Assembly: GCA_029250345.1 (NCBI GenBank)
Contig: JAQXFL010000049.1
Coordinates: 1 to 8,723, forward strand
Direction: 5' to 3'
Origin: Candidatus Poseidoniaceae archaeon
GTDB taxonomy: Archaea > Thermoplasmatota > Poseidoniia > Poseidoniales > Poseidoniaceae
DNA length: 8,723 nt
Below are positions 1-5,750 of this stretch, one piece after another (position 1 is the first letter of the stretch; every line of letters starts with the position of its first letter). Both the position numbers and the translations under genes were made by a program. Below the pieces are notes generated by a model. The model saw only the letters and a list, made by a program, of their open reading frames with translations. It ran no database searches and was not told where the DNA came from.

Positions 1-755
1 AGCAACCAGTGGATGTATCGCGGGTCTTCAGATTGAACTTCAAGGATATCCCTACCTCGATGTCTTCCGAATGCGAGTATCATTTGTTCTCCATCTTTGC
101 GGATTTTCCCAATCTGATCAACTGGTTCTAAATCCCCTAAACCCCGGCCTAATTGGCTCGCATCAGATGTGATATTGCCGTGAACAGCCCAACGTTCGAG
201 TTCTTCGAGCGAGTGTCGAAACGACGGCGCATGGTCGACAGAAAGCCGCCAAAAAAGGAGCAAAGATGCGGCAGCATCAGCAGCTGCAGTGTGTGCATTT
301 TCCAACGAGATGCCGTGCCGCGCACACAACGCCCCAAGGTTGTGTGGGCGAGGAAGCTTGAGTCGTCGAACCAGTTCATAGGTATCCATGACTGCTTTTG
401 GGCGAGGCATACGCTTTCCAAGCCTTAGAAATTCGCCTTCAAGCATTTCAAGGTCGAATTTTCGGACATTATGCCCAACGATAACCGCACCATCAATCAG
501 TTCTGCGACTTCATCGACAATGGATGAGAACCTTCCTTTTCCTCGTACGTCACTGTCGTAGATGCCGTGGACGTTGCTGGCTCCATACGGGATTGGCCGA
601 CCAGGATTGATAATCTGTTCATAATGAATCGGTTTGCCGTCGGGAGCAGCGCCAATGAGGGCGATTTGAACGATTCTGTCCGAGGAAGTGGAAATGCCCG
701 TAGTTTCCAAATCAAAGGCGAGCACTCGCTCACCGTCAAGGATATTGGGGGCCAT
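1..755 (-). CDS. DEDDh 3'-5' exonuclease (DnaQ/Pol III epsilon-like) with ExoX-like C-terminal domain, C-terminus cut by window edge
   Basis: The frame stays open from an ATG at 755-753 to base 1, giving 251 residues with the 3' end missing. All DEDDh exonuclease motifs are visible. ExoI is FDLETTG (residues 14-20, catalytic D15 and E17). ExoII is HNVRKFDLEM (95-104, with D101). ExoIII is HTAAAD (155-160, H155 and D160). This family removes 3' nucleotides from DNA or RNA with two metal ions, in proofreading or repair. After a linker (about 170-225), the segment ILAFGRHRGRDILEV (226-240) followed by DPRYIHWL matches the small C-terminal domain seen after ExoX and some DnaQ-like nucleases, so a repair or processing nuclease is likelier than a polymerase subunit. 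The start is firm because an in-frame TGA lies two codons upstream. A run of six A on the plus strand near 251 does not break the frame. It is divergent from the acidic-protein gene, with 91 bases between them. Confidence 0.88.
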   Translation of the reverse strand, partial: MAPNILDGERVLAFDLETTGISTSSDRIVQIALIGAAPDGKPIHYEQIINPGRPIPYGASNVHGIYDSDVRGKGRFSSIVDEVAELIDGAVIVGHNVRKFDLEMLEGEFLRLGKRMPRPKAVMDTYELVRRLKLPRPHNLGALCARHGISLENAHTAAADAAASLLLFWRLSVDHAPSFRHSLEELERWAVHGNITSDASQLGRGLGDLEPVDQIGKIRKDGEQMILAFGRHRGRDILEVQSEDPRYIHWL

Positions 756-846
756 AAAGAATCAACAACGCTGACCATCCTTGAACATCTCGCTGTATTC
801 TCAAGCAACAGCAAAGCCCATACTTGGCCTCCGCTACCGTTGGAAC

Positions 847-1221
847 ATGGGCTTCCTCGACCGTTTCAAACAAGCCTTTGGTTCCAAAACGGAAATATTA
901 GATTCGAACGAAACGGAATACCGAGACCCCCTCGAAGAACAAATGAGGGAAGAGCACGCATCTCGCCAACAAAGTGTCATTGATGAAGCAATGGCTGAAT
1001 TGGAAGGCGAAAATCAGAAACCCAAGCCCGAACATGTCTCGGATTCGCCACCAGACTACGACGTGGGTGTCGTCGAAGCAGAAGACTTGCTTGCGGAGGA
1101 AGAAACCGAATCGGACCATTCATTGCTGAATATTATTGAGCACGAGTCCGTTGAAGAAATGGGCGATCATCTCGAGTCAGTAACGATTTTAGGGGATTTA
1201 CCTGAAGAAGTTGAACTCTGA
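847..1221 (+). CDS. very acidic small protein with amphipathic N-terminus, unknown function
   Basis: This is a 124-residue protein of no family I recognise. It begins MGFLDRFKQAFGS, which can form a short amphipathic helix of the kind that touches membranes or docks on a partner; it resembles the N-termini of several peripheral membrane proteins such as FtsY. The rest is strongly acidic (37 Asp/Glu against 8 Lys/Arg in the whole chain) with a proline-rich, probably disordered middle (about residues 58-72) and a C-terminal acidic helix-prone part. It has no signal peptide, transmembrane segment or cysteine. I chose ATG 847 over an in-frame TTG at 781 because the extra 22 residues look non-coding and the MGFLDR start is natural. 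There is no Shine-Dalgarno site, so the transcript may be leaderless. The PKD lipoprotein follows 82 bases downstream on the same strand. Confidence 0.75.
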   Translation: MGFLDRFKQAFGSKTEILDSNETEYRDPLEEQMREEHASRQQSVIDEAMAELEGENQKPKPEHVSDSPPDYDVGVVEAEDLLAEEETESDHSLLNIIEHESVEEMGDHLESVTILGDLPEEVEL

Positions 1222-1233
1222 CTTCAATATCGA

Positions 1234-1261
1234 ACTCTCGAAACCGAATCGTACCGAGAGT
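1234..1261. repeat. 7-base inverted repeat between acidic protein and lipoprotein genes
   Basis: ACTCTCG (1234-1240) and CGAGAGT (1255-1261) are perfect inverted arms around a 14-base spacer, 13 bases after the upstream stop codon and about 40 bases before the lipoprotein ATG. There is no T-run after it, so it does not look like a terminator. It could be an operator or chance. Confidence 0.35.
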
Positions 1262-1303
1262 ATCGCCCCAAGCATTAGATAGGGTGGGTATTCAGCAATT
1301 TCC

Positions 1304-2488
1304 ATGTGGCAAGGAAAAGCAGGGCGTAGGCTCCGTACTCTTGCCATGGTTGGTTTACTTGTCTGTTCAAGCCTTCTTGCCGGTTGCACCAGTGGGCTGG
1401 ATTTCACTGTCGACCCACGGGCAAACTTGACAGCATACCCTCTTCAAATCCAAGAGGGTGAAACGGTCACTTTCGACGCACGAGATTCGGAACCCATCGA
1501 AGGGGTCATCACCGATTACCAATGGGATTTTGGTGACGGGCAAACCAGTGAGACAACGACAGGATTTACCTCTCACCGATATTCTACATTTGGCATTTTC
1601 ACGGTCGAATTAACGGTCATTAACAGCCAAGGTGGGGCGGACACTGCAACGACAACAATCAATGTTAACGGGGCACCAATTCTCAATCTTACCTATCCTG
1701 AATCAATACGGTCTGGCGATTCAGTGCTGCTTGATGCGAGTAAAAGCATGGACCCAGAGGGCGACCTTCTTCGGTACGCTTGGGATTTGAATTGGGGCGA
1801 AGACAGCGATGGCGACGGCGATATGCGAAACGACATCGACGCAACAACAGAGACAGTTCTGTTGCCTACCAACCGCTCTGGAACTGTTCAGTGCAGCCTA
1901 ACCGTGACCGATTCTGCTGATGCCTTCATCAAAGAATTATTTTCTCTTGAAATCAAATCCCGAAAATATGAGGTATCGTGGGAAACGGAAGAAGTAGAAT
2001 TCACCTGGGATGAATACCTCGATCAAGGCCAGGAGTGGCAAGGAAACATCACACCGGGCGCCGAAGGCAGAGTCATCAGTTTCAACGGTGTGCTTGAACT
2101 CGAACAAGATATCCTCGCTCCACAAGACAACTTCACACTCAGTGTATTCATCGTCAAAGATAACTACGAAAAGAACGCACAGACCAATGGTGGAAATTTG
2201 ACCACAAACGAATCAGCATCTGCTACGCTTTCCGCTGACAACATGAATCCATCCGGTGAAAACGGCATGTACGACTCGGATTCAGAGCAACAACTCCTCG
2301 AGCAGTTGTTGGGTGCTTCCGGCACTCGTAAGGGCCAAGGCACGTGGGTTTGGTCCGTAACTGCCCAGCAAGCAGACCCTGACCCGTTGTTTGAAGGTAC
2401 GCCAGACCCTGACCCGGGTAACGATTGGACGCTAACGGTTACCGTTACGATTCTCGTACCGGTCCTCACAGAAATCGCCTATGAGTGA
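1304..2488 (+). CDS. secreted lipoprotein with two PKD domains
   Basis: The 394-residue product starts with a basic n-region (K5, R8, R9, R11), a hydrophobic core and the lipobox LLAGC, so C28 is the probable lipidated residue that anchors the protein outside the cell. Two PKD (Ig-like) domains follow. The first spans about 30-121 and carries the hallmark WDFGDGQ (74-80). The second spans about 124-217, with LDASKSMDPEGDLLRYAWDL and an Asp-rich insert DSDGDGD (167-173) that may bind calcium. The C-terminal part (about 218-394) matches no domain I know; it is beta-rich, with an Asp/Pro linker DPDPLFEGTPDPDP. Seven N-x-S/T sequons suggest glycosylation. PKD domains usually mediate adhesion or carry binding or enzyme modules; no catalytic motif is visible here. 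No SD precedes the ATG. The RR pair could suggest Tat export, but the consensus is incomplete. Confidence 0.9.
   Translation: MWQGKAGRRLRTLAMVGLLVCSSLLAGCTSGLDFTVDPRANLTAYPLQIQEGETVTFDARDSEPIEGVITDYQWDFGDGQTSETTTGFTSHRYSTFGIFTVELTVINSQGGADTATTTINVNGAPILNLTYPESIRSGDSVLLDASKSMDPEGDLLRYAWDLNWGEDSDGDGDMRNDIDATTETVLLPTNRSGTVQCSLTVTDSADAFIKELFSLEIKSRKYEVSWETEEVEFTWDEYLDQGQEWQGNITPGAEGRVISFNGVLELEQDILAPQDNFTLSVFIVKDNYEKNAQTNGGNLTTNESASATLSADNMNPSGENGMYDSDSEQQLLEQLLGASGTRKGQGTWVWSVTAQQADPDPLFEGTPDPDPGNDWTLTVTVTILVPVLTEIAYE
2373..2416 (+). repeat. two in-frame copies of a 14-base direct repeat encoding Asp-Pro pairs
   Basis: CAGACCCTGACCCG occurs at 2373-2386 and again at 2403-2416. The 30-base period keeps the frame, so both copies encode DPDP in the linker near the lipoprotein C-terminus. 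This looks like a small internal duplication. Confidence 0.7.
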
Positions 2489-2546
2489 TCACTTTGTTCA
2501 ATAAAAAGGTGTAAGAAGCGGGAGCACTTCGGATGAGTTGATTGCC

Positions 2547-2900
2547 ATGGTCGATACCGTAGAAATTAGCCGAGTAAATATTCGCGATTCCCTCTCAGTC
2601 GATGTTTCTGTATGGATGAATCATCCAAACGACATGGATTTCCGTCCGTCTCTTTCTGTTTCAGGAACGACTTTCACAATCAGCAGCCAGTCCGATGGCT
2701 CTTCACTTGCATCGGTTGAGTTGGACGAAGCTCAGATGGAAGCAGTTGTCCGTGATCAGGCTGCAGAACTTCGAGTTAAATTTCAAGTTCAAGGGATGCA
2801 TGGACGATTGAAGGATATTCACCCAATTATTGCTGATGGTAAAGCCAAGAAACTGGCCACTGCAAACTGGAAAACCACTCAAAACGTTTCATTTGAGTGA
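2547..2900 (+). CDS. small hypothetical protein, probably beta-rich
   Basis: This is a 117-residue protein that I do not recognise. The first two thirds alternate polar and hydrophobic residues (VEISRVNIRDSLSVDVSVWM, then PSLSVSGTTFTISSQ), suggesting a beta sandwich or barrel. A short helix follows (about 58-75, DEAQMEAVVRDQAAELRV), then a basic tail. It has no signal peptide, membrane segment, cysteine or catalytic signature, so it is probably cytosolic. A TTG at 2538 in the same frame is an alternative start, but ATG 2547 is preferred because the preceding codons carry no protein-like signal and no SD supports TTG. An AT-rich stretch TTCAATAAAAAGG (about 2497-2509) could be its TATA region. 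The lipoprotein stop lies 58 bases upstream. Confidence 0.7.
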   Translation: MVDTVEISRVNIRDSLSVDVSVWMNHPNDMDFRPSLSVSGTTFTISSQSDGSSLASVELDEAQMEAVVRDQAAELRVKFQVQGMHGRLKDIHPIIADGKAKKLATANWKTTQNVSFE

Positions 2901-2904
2901 TTTT

Positions 2905-2917
2905 GTCCCGTTGGGAC
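2905..2917 (+). terminator. short hairpin just after stop codon, possible terminator
   Basis: GTCCC-GTT-GGGAC is a perfect 5-base-pair hairpin starting five bases after the TGA at 2898-2900. A T-rich stretch follows only after a gap (about 2925-2932), and archaeal termination depends mainly on T-runs, so this is weak evidence. Confidence 0.3.
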
Positions 2918-2929
2918 TGCCACGGTTTC

Positions 2930-2940
2930 TTTCATATGGG
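2930..2940 (+). promoter_or_regulatory. possible TATA box for the small winged-helix gene
   Basis: TTTCATATGGG lies about 25 bases before ATG 2961, the usual distance of an archaeal TATA box from the start of a leaderless transcript. The match is weak and no BRE stands out. Confidence 0.25.
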
Positions 2941-2960
2941 TTGACAGAGTTTTTCGATTT

Positions 2961-3254
2961 ATGACTCCCCGGAAAAAAGGCAAAGGTTCTCAAAAGAAAG
3001 CAAGATTTGAACGGCTCAAGAAAGAAATTCTCTCCTTCGTAGGGGCGAATCCAGGTTGCTCAGCCCAATCGATTGTAGCGAATTTGAGCCACGACCGCGC
3101 GATGCGAAATCATGGACTCACCCCTCGTAAAGTCGGTTTCTTCATCCCAAGACATCTATCAGATTACCTCGTGTGGTGGCAAGATCATACTGCAGGACGT
3201 CGAGTGTACGGTGAGTTTGGTTGTACAGAAGCACTCAAAATTCGAAAAAACTAG
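2961..3254 (+). CDS. small basic winged-helix-like protein, probable DNA binding
   Basis: The 97-residue product opens with a lysine/arginine-rich tail (RKKGKGSQKKARFERLKK, residues 4-21) that suits nucleic-acid contact. A plausible winged helix-turn-helix follows: helix 1 about 18-28 (KKEILSFV), a PGCS turn, helix 2 about 34-43 (SAQSIVANL), a long recognition helix about 54-75 (TPRKVGFFIPRHLSDYLVWW), and a hairpin wing at about 77-86 (TAGRRVYGEF). No ligand domain or metal site is evident, so it may be a chromatin-type or regulatory protein. I do not recognise the exact family. The start codon follows a possible TATA at leaderless spacing and has no SD. The HAD phosphatase gene lies 49 bases downstream. 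The winged-helix reading is an inference from the pattern only. Confidence 0.72.
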   Translation: MTPRKKGKGSQKKARFERLKKEILSFVGANPGCSAQSIVANLSHDRAMRNHGLTPRKVGFFIPRHLSDYLVWWQDHTAGRRVYGEFGCTEALKIRKN

Positions 3255-3303
3255 AGATTTTGAGGGGGTTTAACTCATGTATCTTATCGGATGTGCGTAA
3301 GGT

Positions 3304-3975
3304 ATGGGAAAATCCGTGGCGGCGTATTTTGACCTTGATGGAACGCTCTTAGACGCTTCAAGTGAAAAAACGCTCACCGCTTACCTTGGTCGAAAGCGGC
3401 CGTGGAGAATCCCTTATGGTGCGGCAGCGTGGACGTTCGGGCTCGTTTCGAACCTGCTCCGAGGTCGCGCTTTTTACGATGCAGCACGCAACCGTGGGCA
3501 TTTTTCACTTGCTTCATGGTCCGTGCTTGAAAAGTTTTCAAATCAGATCGCTACGAACAATCTTTCTTCCAAAATATCCCAAGAAGCACTCGATTCTCTC
3601 AAATGGCATAAATCTCAGGGCCATCGAGTGGTTTTGGTAACCGCCACCATTGCGCCGATGGCTGAAGCCATGGGGGAGGTGCTTGGAATGGATGCGATCT
3701 ACGGCTGCGGCCCGGATGTTCGCGAAGGTGTTCTCAGCGGTTCAGAGCGCGGTTGGTCCGTTCCTCGACGCAAGGGGAAAATTGCTGTTGTTGAAGCAGA
3801 TGCAATGAAGCATGGTCATGAACTTAACGAATGCTATGGCTACGGAAACACCATGGCCGATTCATGGTTCATGCGGATAACTGGCAATCCTATCGCCATT
3901 AATGCCAAAGGCTCTTTCCGGAAATTTGCTGAAGAGCAGAACTGGGAAATGCATGACTGGAAGATGAAATCTTGA
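3304..3975 (+). CDS. HAD superfamily hydrolase, subfamily IB (SerB-like phosphatase)
   Basis: This 223-residue protein shows the four HAD motifs. Motif I is FDLDGTLL (residues 9-16), with nucleophile D10 and acid/base D12. Motif II is VTAT with T113. Motif III is a lysine in RRKGK (K157 or K159). Motif IV is YGNTMAD (180-186). The helical cap after motif I and the ending GNPIAINAKGSFRKFAEEQNW are typical of subfamily IB, which contains phosphoserine phosphatase and related small phosphomonoesterases. The substrate cannot be read from the sequence. Motif IV has N182 where the first acidic residue usually sits; such GN variants occur in this subfamily, and D186 is kept. A hydrophobic stretch at about 37-52 in the cap might touch a membrane or lipid-like substrate. 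There is no SD, so the gene is probably leaderless. It converges with the tRNA gene on the other strand. Confidence 0.9.
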   Translation: MGKSVAAYFDLDGTLLDASSEKTLTAYLGRKRPWRIPYGAAAWTFGLVSNLLRGRAFYDAARNRGHFSLASWSVLEKFSNQIATNNLSSKISQEALDSLKWHKSQGHRVVLVTATIAPMAEAMGEVLGMDAIYGCGPDVREGVLSGSERGWSVPRRKGKIAVVEADAMKHGHELNECYGYGNTMADSWFMRITGNPIAINAKGSFRKFAEEQNWEMHDWKMKS

Positions 3976-4005
3976 TGCAGCGGTTGCACTCAAAGAGGAC
4001 AAGAG

Positions 4006-4079
4006 CGGCCCCACCGCGATTCGAACACGGGTTGCTGGCTCCGCAAGCCGGCGTGATATCCAAGCTACACTATAGGGCC
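4006..4079 (-). tRNA. tRNA-Arg (anticodon GCG)
   Basis: A complete 74-base cloverleaf folds on the minus strand. The acceptor stem GGCCCTA (4079-4073) pairs with TGGGGCC (4013-4007) with one U-G pair. The D-arm is 4070-4053. The anticodon stem CCGGC/GCCAG holds loop TTGCGGA, with anticodon GCG at 4044-4042. The variable loop is CAAC, and the T-arm CCGTG-TTCGAAT-CGCGG spans 4030-4014. The discriminator is G at 4006 and CCA is not encoded. GCG reads arginine codons CGC and CGU. The second pair of the anticodon stem is a C-A mismatch (4050 with 4036), which is unusual but not disabling. No intron is seen. Confidence 0.93.
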
Positions 4080-4103
4080 TTGTAGTCGGGCCACTAACCG
4101 ATT

Positions 4104-4112
4104 GGATATAAG
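4104..4112 (-). promoter_or_regulatory. TATA box of the tRNA-Arg gene
   Basis: On the minus strand CTTATATCC is centred about 29 bases upstream of the first tRNA base. This fits an archaeal TATA box with transcription starting a few bases before the mature 5' end. Confidence 0.55.
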
Positions 4113-4188
4113 CGCAACGGGTTGCTTTTTGGGGGTTCTTGGTGGACTGAATACAAGCCTTCATGGTGCAAAGACCCTTGGTTGATAC

Positions 4189-4611
4189 ATGGCGGTTCAA
4201 CTCTCAAGGCGCGTGGATTTCCCTATGATTGACAGTGCTCAGATAGCCTATTTTCCACGTATATATGACCTAGCCCACCGGTTTTTTGAGGAGTGCTGGG
4301 AGCCTATTTGCGGTATACCTTACCCTACAATGCTGCTTGATCGGAAAATCGGTTTCCCGATTGTTCATATTGAAACTGATTTTATCACCCCACTGCGATA
4401 TGGCGATACCGTACATGCTACCATTTGGCTTACCAAAGTCGGCTCAAAATCGTGCACATGGGCGTACAAGTTCCACAATCAAAACGAAGAAGTAGTTTGG
4501 GAATCTTCTCACGTCACGGTATGCGTGGATATGGACACGATCTCTCCGATGTTGATTCCCGAGGATATCCGGAAAGGCTTACTGAACCATACTTTGGAGG
4601 AATCTGCATGA
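4189..4611 (+). CDS. acyl-CoA thioesterase, 4HBT/YbgC-type hotdog fold
   Basis: This 140-residue protein has the length and layout of the 4-hydroxybenzoyl-CoA thioesterase family, which hydrolyses acyl-CoA to free acid and CoA as a cytosolic oligomer. The N-terminal strand and active-site loop VDFPMIDSAQIAYFPRIYDL (residues 9-28) align with the family pattern D-x-A-G-I-V-Y-Y/F, placing the catalytic aspartate at D15. The long hotdog helix follows (about 24-37), then strands including HIETDFITPLRYGDTV (60-75), where the PLRYGD turn is typical. The usual glycine three residues after the catalytic Asp is Q18 here, which may affect substrate choice. No SD is seen, so it is probably leaderless. 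The stop codon overlaps the next start by four bases, so the two genes form an operon and are probably translationally coupled. Confidence 0.88.
   Translation: MAVQLSRRVDFPMIDSAQIAYFPRIYDLAHRFFEECWEPICGIPYPTMLLDRKIGFPIVHIETDFITPLRYGDTVHATIWLTKVGSKSCTWAYKFHNQNEEVVWESSHVTVCVDMDTISPMLIPEDIRKGLLNHTLEESA
4596..4600 (+). promoter_or_regulatory. Shine-Dalgarno site fixing the start of the membrane protein gene
   Basis: GGAGG sits seven bases before ATG 4608, inside the end of the thioesterase gene. It supports 4608 over any longer in-frame start from within the thioesterase gene. Confidence 0.8.
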
Positions 4612-5294
4612 ATGAGTCCGAATCAGAAGTTTTGCCGAAAAAGCAAGATGAAGGTGTTGAACTTGGGTTTTCGATGCGCATGGATGAAAGTCAGTCAGAG
4701 GCAGAACTTCCTCCGGACTTGTTTGCAGTTCGCCCTGATACGAAAGGACCGAGAACCGTTGGAGTTCTTCTCATCCTCGGCGCATTAGTTCTGTTGGGAC
4801 AAGCTTACGGCGATGTTGGACTTCACAATGCAGCAGACCTCTCTGATGAAGAAGTAGGATTGATTCTCGAAGTTCCAAACAGCCAAGGAGACGGCAGCAG
4901 TGAAATCACTACAGAAGAGTACCAAACGTTTCACGATGCTGCGCGTGATTCAGGAGGCTACGCTCTTCGAGGTTACGGACTCGTCTTAGCAAGTCTATTG
5001 CTTATTAGCGGTGGAGTCTTGTTGATTTTACTCAATGGTCTGGGGGCTAAACTTGCTGTCAGTGGGGCAGCCCTTGGCTTGGTTTCCGGCACTGCTGGCA
5101 GCCTCATGGTGAAGGGTGCAGCCGATGCCCATTTGGAAGGCGTATTGCTGTTGACCTACGAAATTACGACCTATCTATGCGGTGTTTGCATGGTCATGTG
5201 TCTTGGAATTGCGGCCTTGCCAATGATCAATGCTAGGGCACGACTTGCACTCTATCCAGAGAATAAAGTCACATTAAGTACGAAAAGTGAATGA
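4608..5294 (+). CDS. four-helix integral membrane protein, unknown function
   Basis: The 228-residue product begins with an acidic, probably cytosolic N-terminus (about 1-48, rich in Glu, Asp and Ser). Hydrophobic segments follow at about 51-68, 123-143, 147-168 and 184-207, so four membrane helices are likely. The loop between helices 1 and 2 (about 69-121) is acidic and hydrophilic (NAADLSDEEVGLILEV and DGSSEITTEEYQTFHDAA); an even helix number puts both ends on the same side. The last helix holds three cysteines, C191, C194 and C198, in CGVCMVMC. No transporter or enzyme signature is recognised. The start is ATG 4608 (ATGA overlap with the thioesterase stop) backed by GGAGG. The overlap suggests co-production with the thioesterase, but the shared role is unknown. 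Its stop is only three bases from the stop of the convergent pentapeptide gene. Confidence 0.82.
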   Translation: MNESESEVLPKKQDEGVELGFSMRMDESQSEAELPPDLFAVRPDTKGPRTVGVLLILGALVLLGQAYGDVGLHNAADLSDEEVGLILEVPNSQGDGSSEITTEEYQTFHDAARDSGGYALRGYGLVLASLLLISGGVLLILLNGLGAKLAVSGAALGLVSGTAGSLMVKGAADAHLEGVLLLTYEITTYLCGVCMVMCLGIAALPMINARARLALYPENKVTLSTKSE

Positions 5295-5297
5295 GGG

Positions 5298-5741
5298 CTA
5301 CTCTGAAGTTGGGCGTGGCCATTTCTTGGAAAGCACTTTCTTCAAATCATCGTCCATAGTCGCATTCCACCAATCACTGCCTTGCCAGATTGCGTATCTT
5401 CCACGGATGCCTCGTAAATCCGCTCCATCAAACTTGCAATTTCGGAAATTAGAAAGATTGAGTCTTGCCTTCCTCAAGTCTGCTCCACGGAAATCAGAGC
5501 CGTCAAAAGCGGATTTCATCAAGTCAATTTCAACCATGGACGCTCTCTTAAAATTGGAATTGGTAAAATCGCCCTCTGTTAAGTCAGCATTGTCCAGTAT
5601 CGCTCTGCGGAAATTGGAGCCAGAGTGCCTTCCCTTACGCAGTATTGCTTCTTTGTGGTTTTGAAAGGACCAATCCAAGACAACGGATGCTTCGCTCTCT
5701 GATTCACGTGGGTCATCGCCGCCACCGCCTGACATGACCAT
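5298..5741 (-). CDS. pentapeptide repeat protein
   Basis: This 147-residue protein has an acidic Gly/Ser/Glu-rich head (1-22) and then an uninterrupted run of 14 pentapeptides from S42 to G111. Examples are SNFRR, ADLTE, GDFTN, SDFRG, ADLRK and ADLRG, with Phe, Leu or Met always at the central position. This pattern folds into a right-handed square beta-helix, about three and a half turns here. A tryptophan-rich cap (WQGSDWW, 119-125) and a basic helical tail (132-142) end the protein. Such proteins often act as scaffolds or DNA mimics, but at this length function cannot be assigned. It has no signal peptide, so it is probably cytosolic. GAGG lies seven bases before ATG 5741, overlapping the stop of the upstream winged-helix gene nine bases away, so the two form an operon. 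ATG 5735 is an alternative start. Confidence 0.9.
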   Translation of the reverse strand: MVMSGGGGDDPRESESEASVVLDWSFQNHKEAILRKGRHSGSNFRRAILDNADLTEGDFTNSNFKRASMVEIDLMKSAFDGSDFRGADLRKARLNLSNFRNCKFDGADLRGIRGRYAIWQGSDWWNATMDDDLKKVLSKKWPRPTSE

Positions 5742-5750
5742 TTGAAATCC

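Noticed and set aside
245..262. Possible frameshift in the exonuclease at a run of six A
   Set aside because: Careful reading keeps one frame from ATG 755 to base 3, with all three Exo motifs and the C-terminal domain in it; the shorter minus-strand frame at 149-421 is a shadow.
781..846. Longer TTG start for the acidic protein
   Set aside because: The added 22 residues show no family-like pattern and no SD supports TTG; ATG 847 gives a natural N-terminus.
567..983. Plus-strand open frame of 138 codons
   Set aside because: It lies mostly antisense to the exonuclease and overlaps the acidic-protein gene; its composition is not protein-like.
2433..2447. TAACGG-TTA-CCGTTA inverted repeat
   Set aside because: It lies inside the lipoprotein coding region and is explained by the beta-strand codons for Leu-Thr-Val-Thr-Val-Thr.
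4067..4078. CACTATAGGG, identical to the core of a T7 phage promoter
   Set aside because: These bases are the complement of the tRNA acceptor and D-arm start, fully explained by the cloverleaf; the upstream half of the T7 promoter is absent.
3862..4200. Minus-strand open frame of 112 codons across the tRNA
   Set aside because: It covers the tRNA and the antisense of the phosphatase end; no protein signature.
4425..4607. N-terminal extension of the membrane protein into the thioesterase gene
   Set aside because: It would overlap the thioesterase frame by over 180 bases; GGAGG before ATG 4608 sets the true start.
5298..5741. Qnr-like quinolone-protection protein
   Set aside because: Qnr proteins are about 215 residues with two repeat blocks split by a glycine and loops; this one has a single 70-residue block and no such loops.
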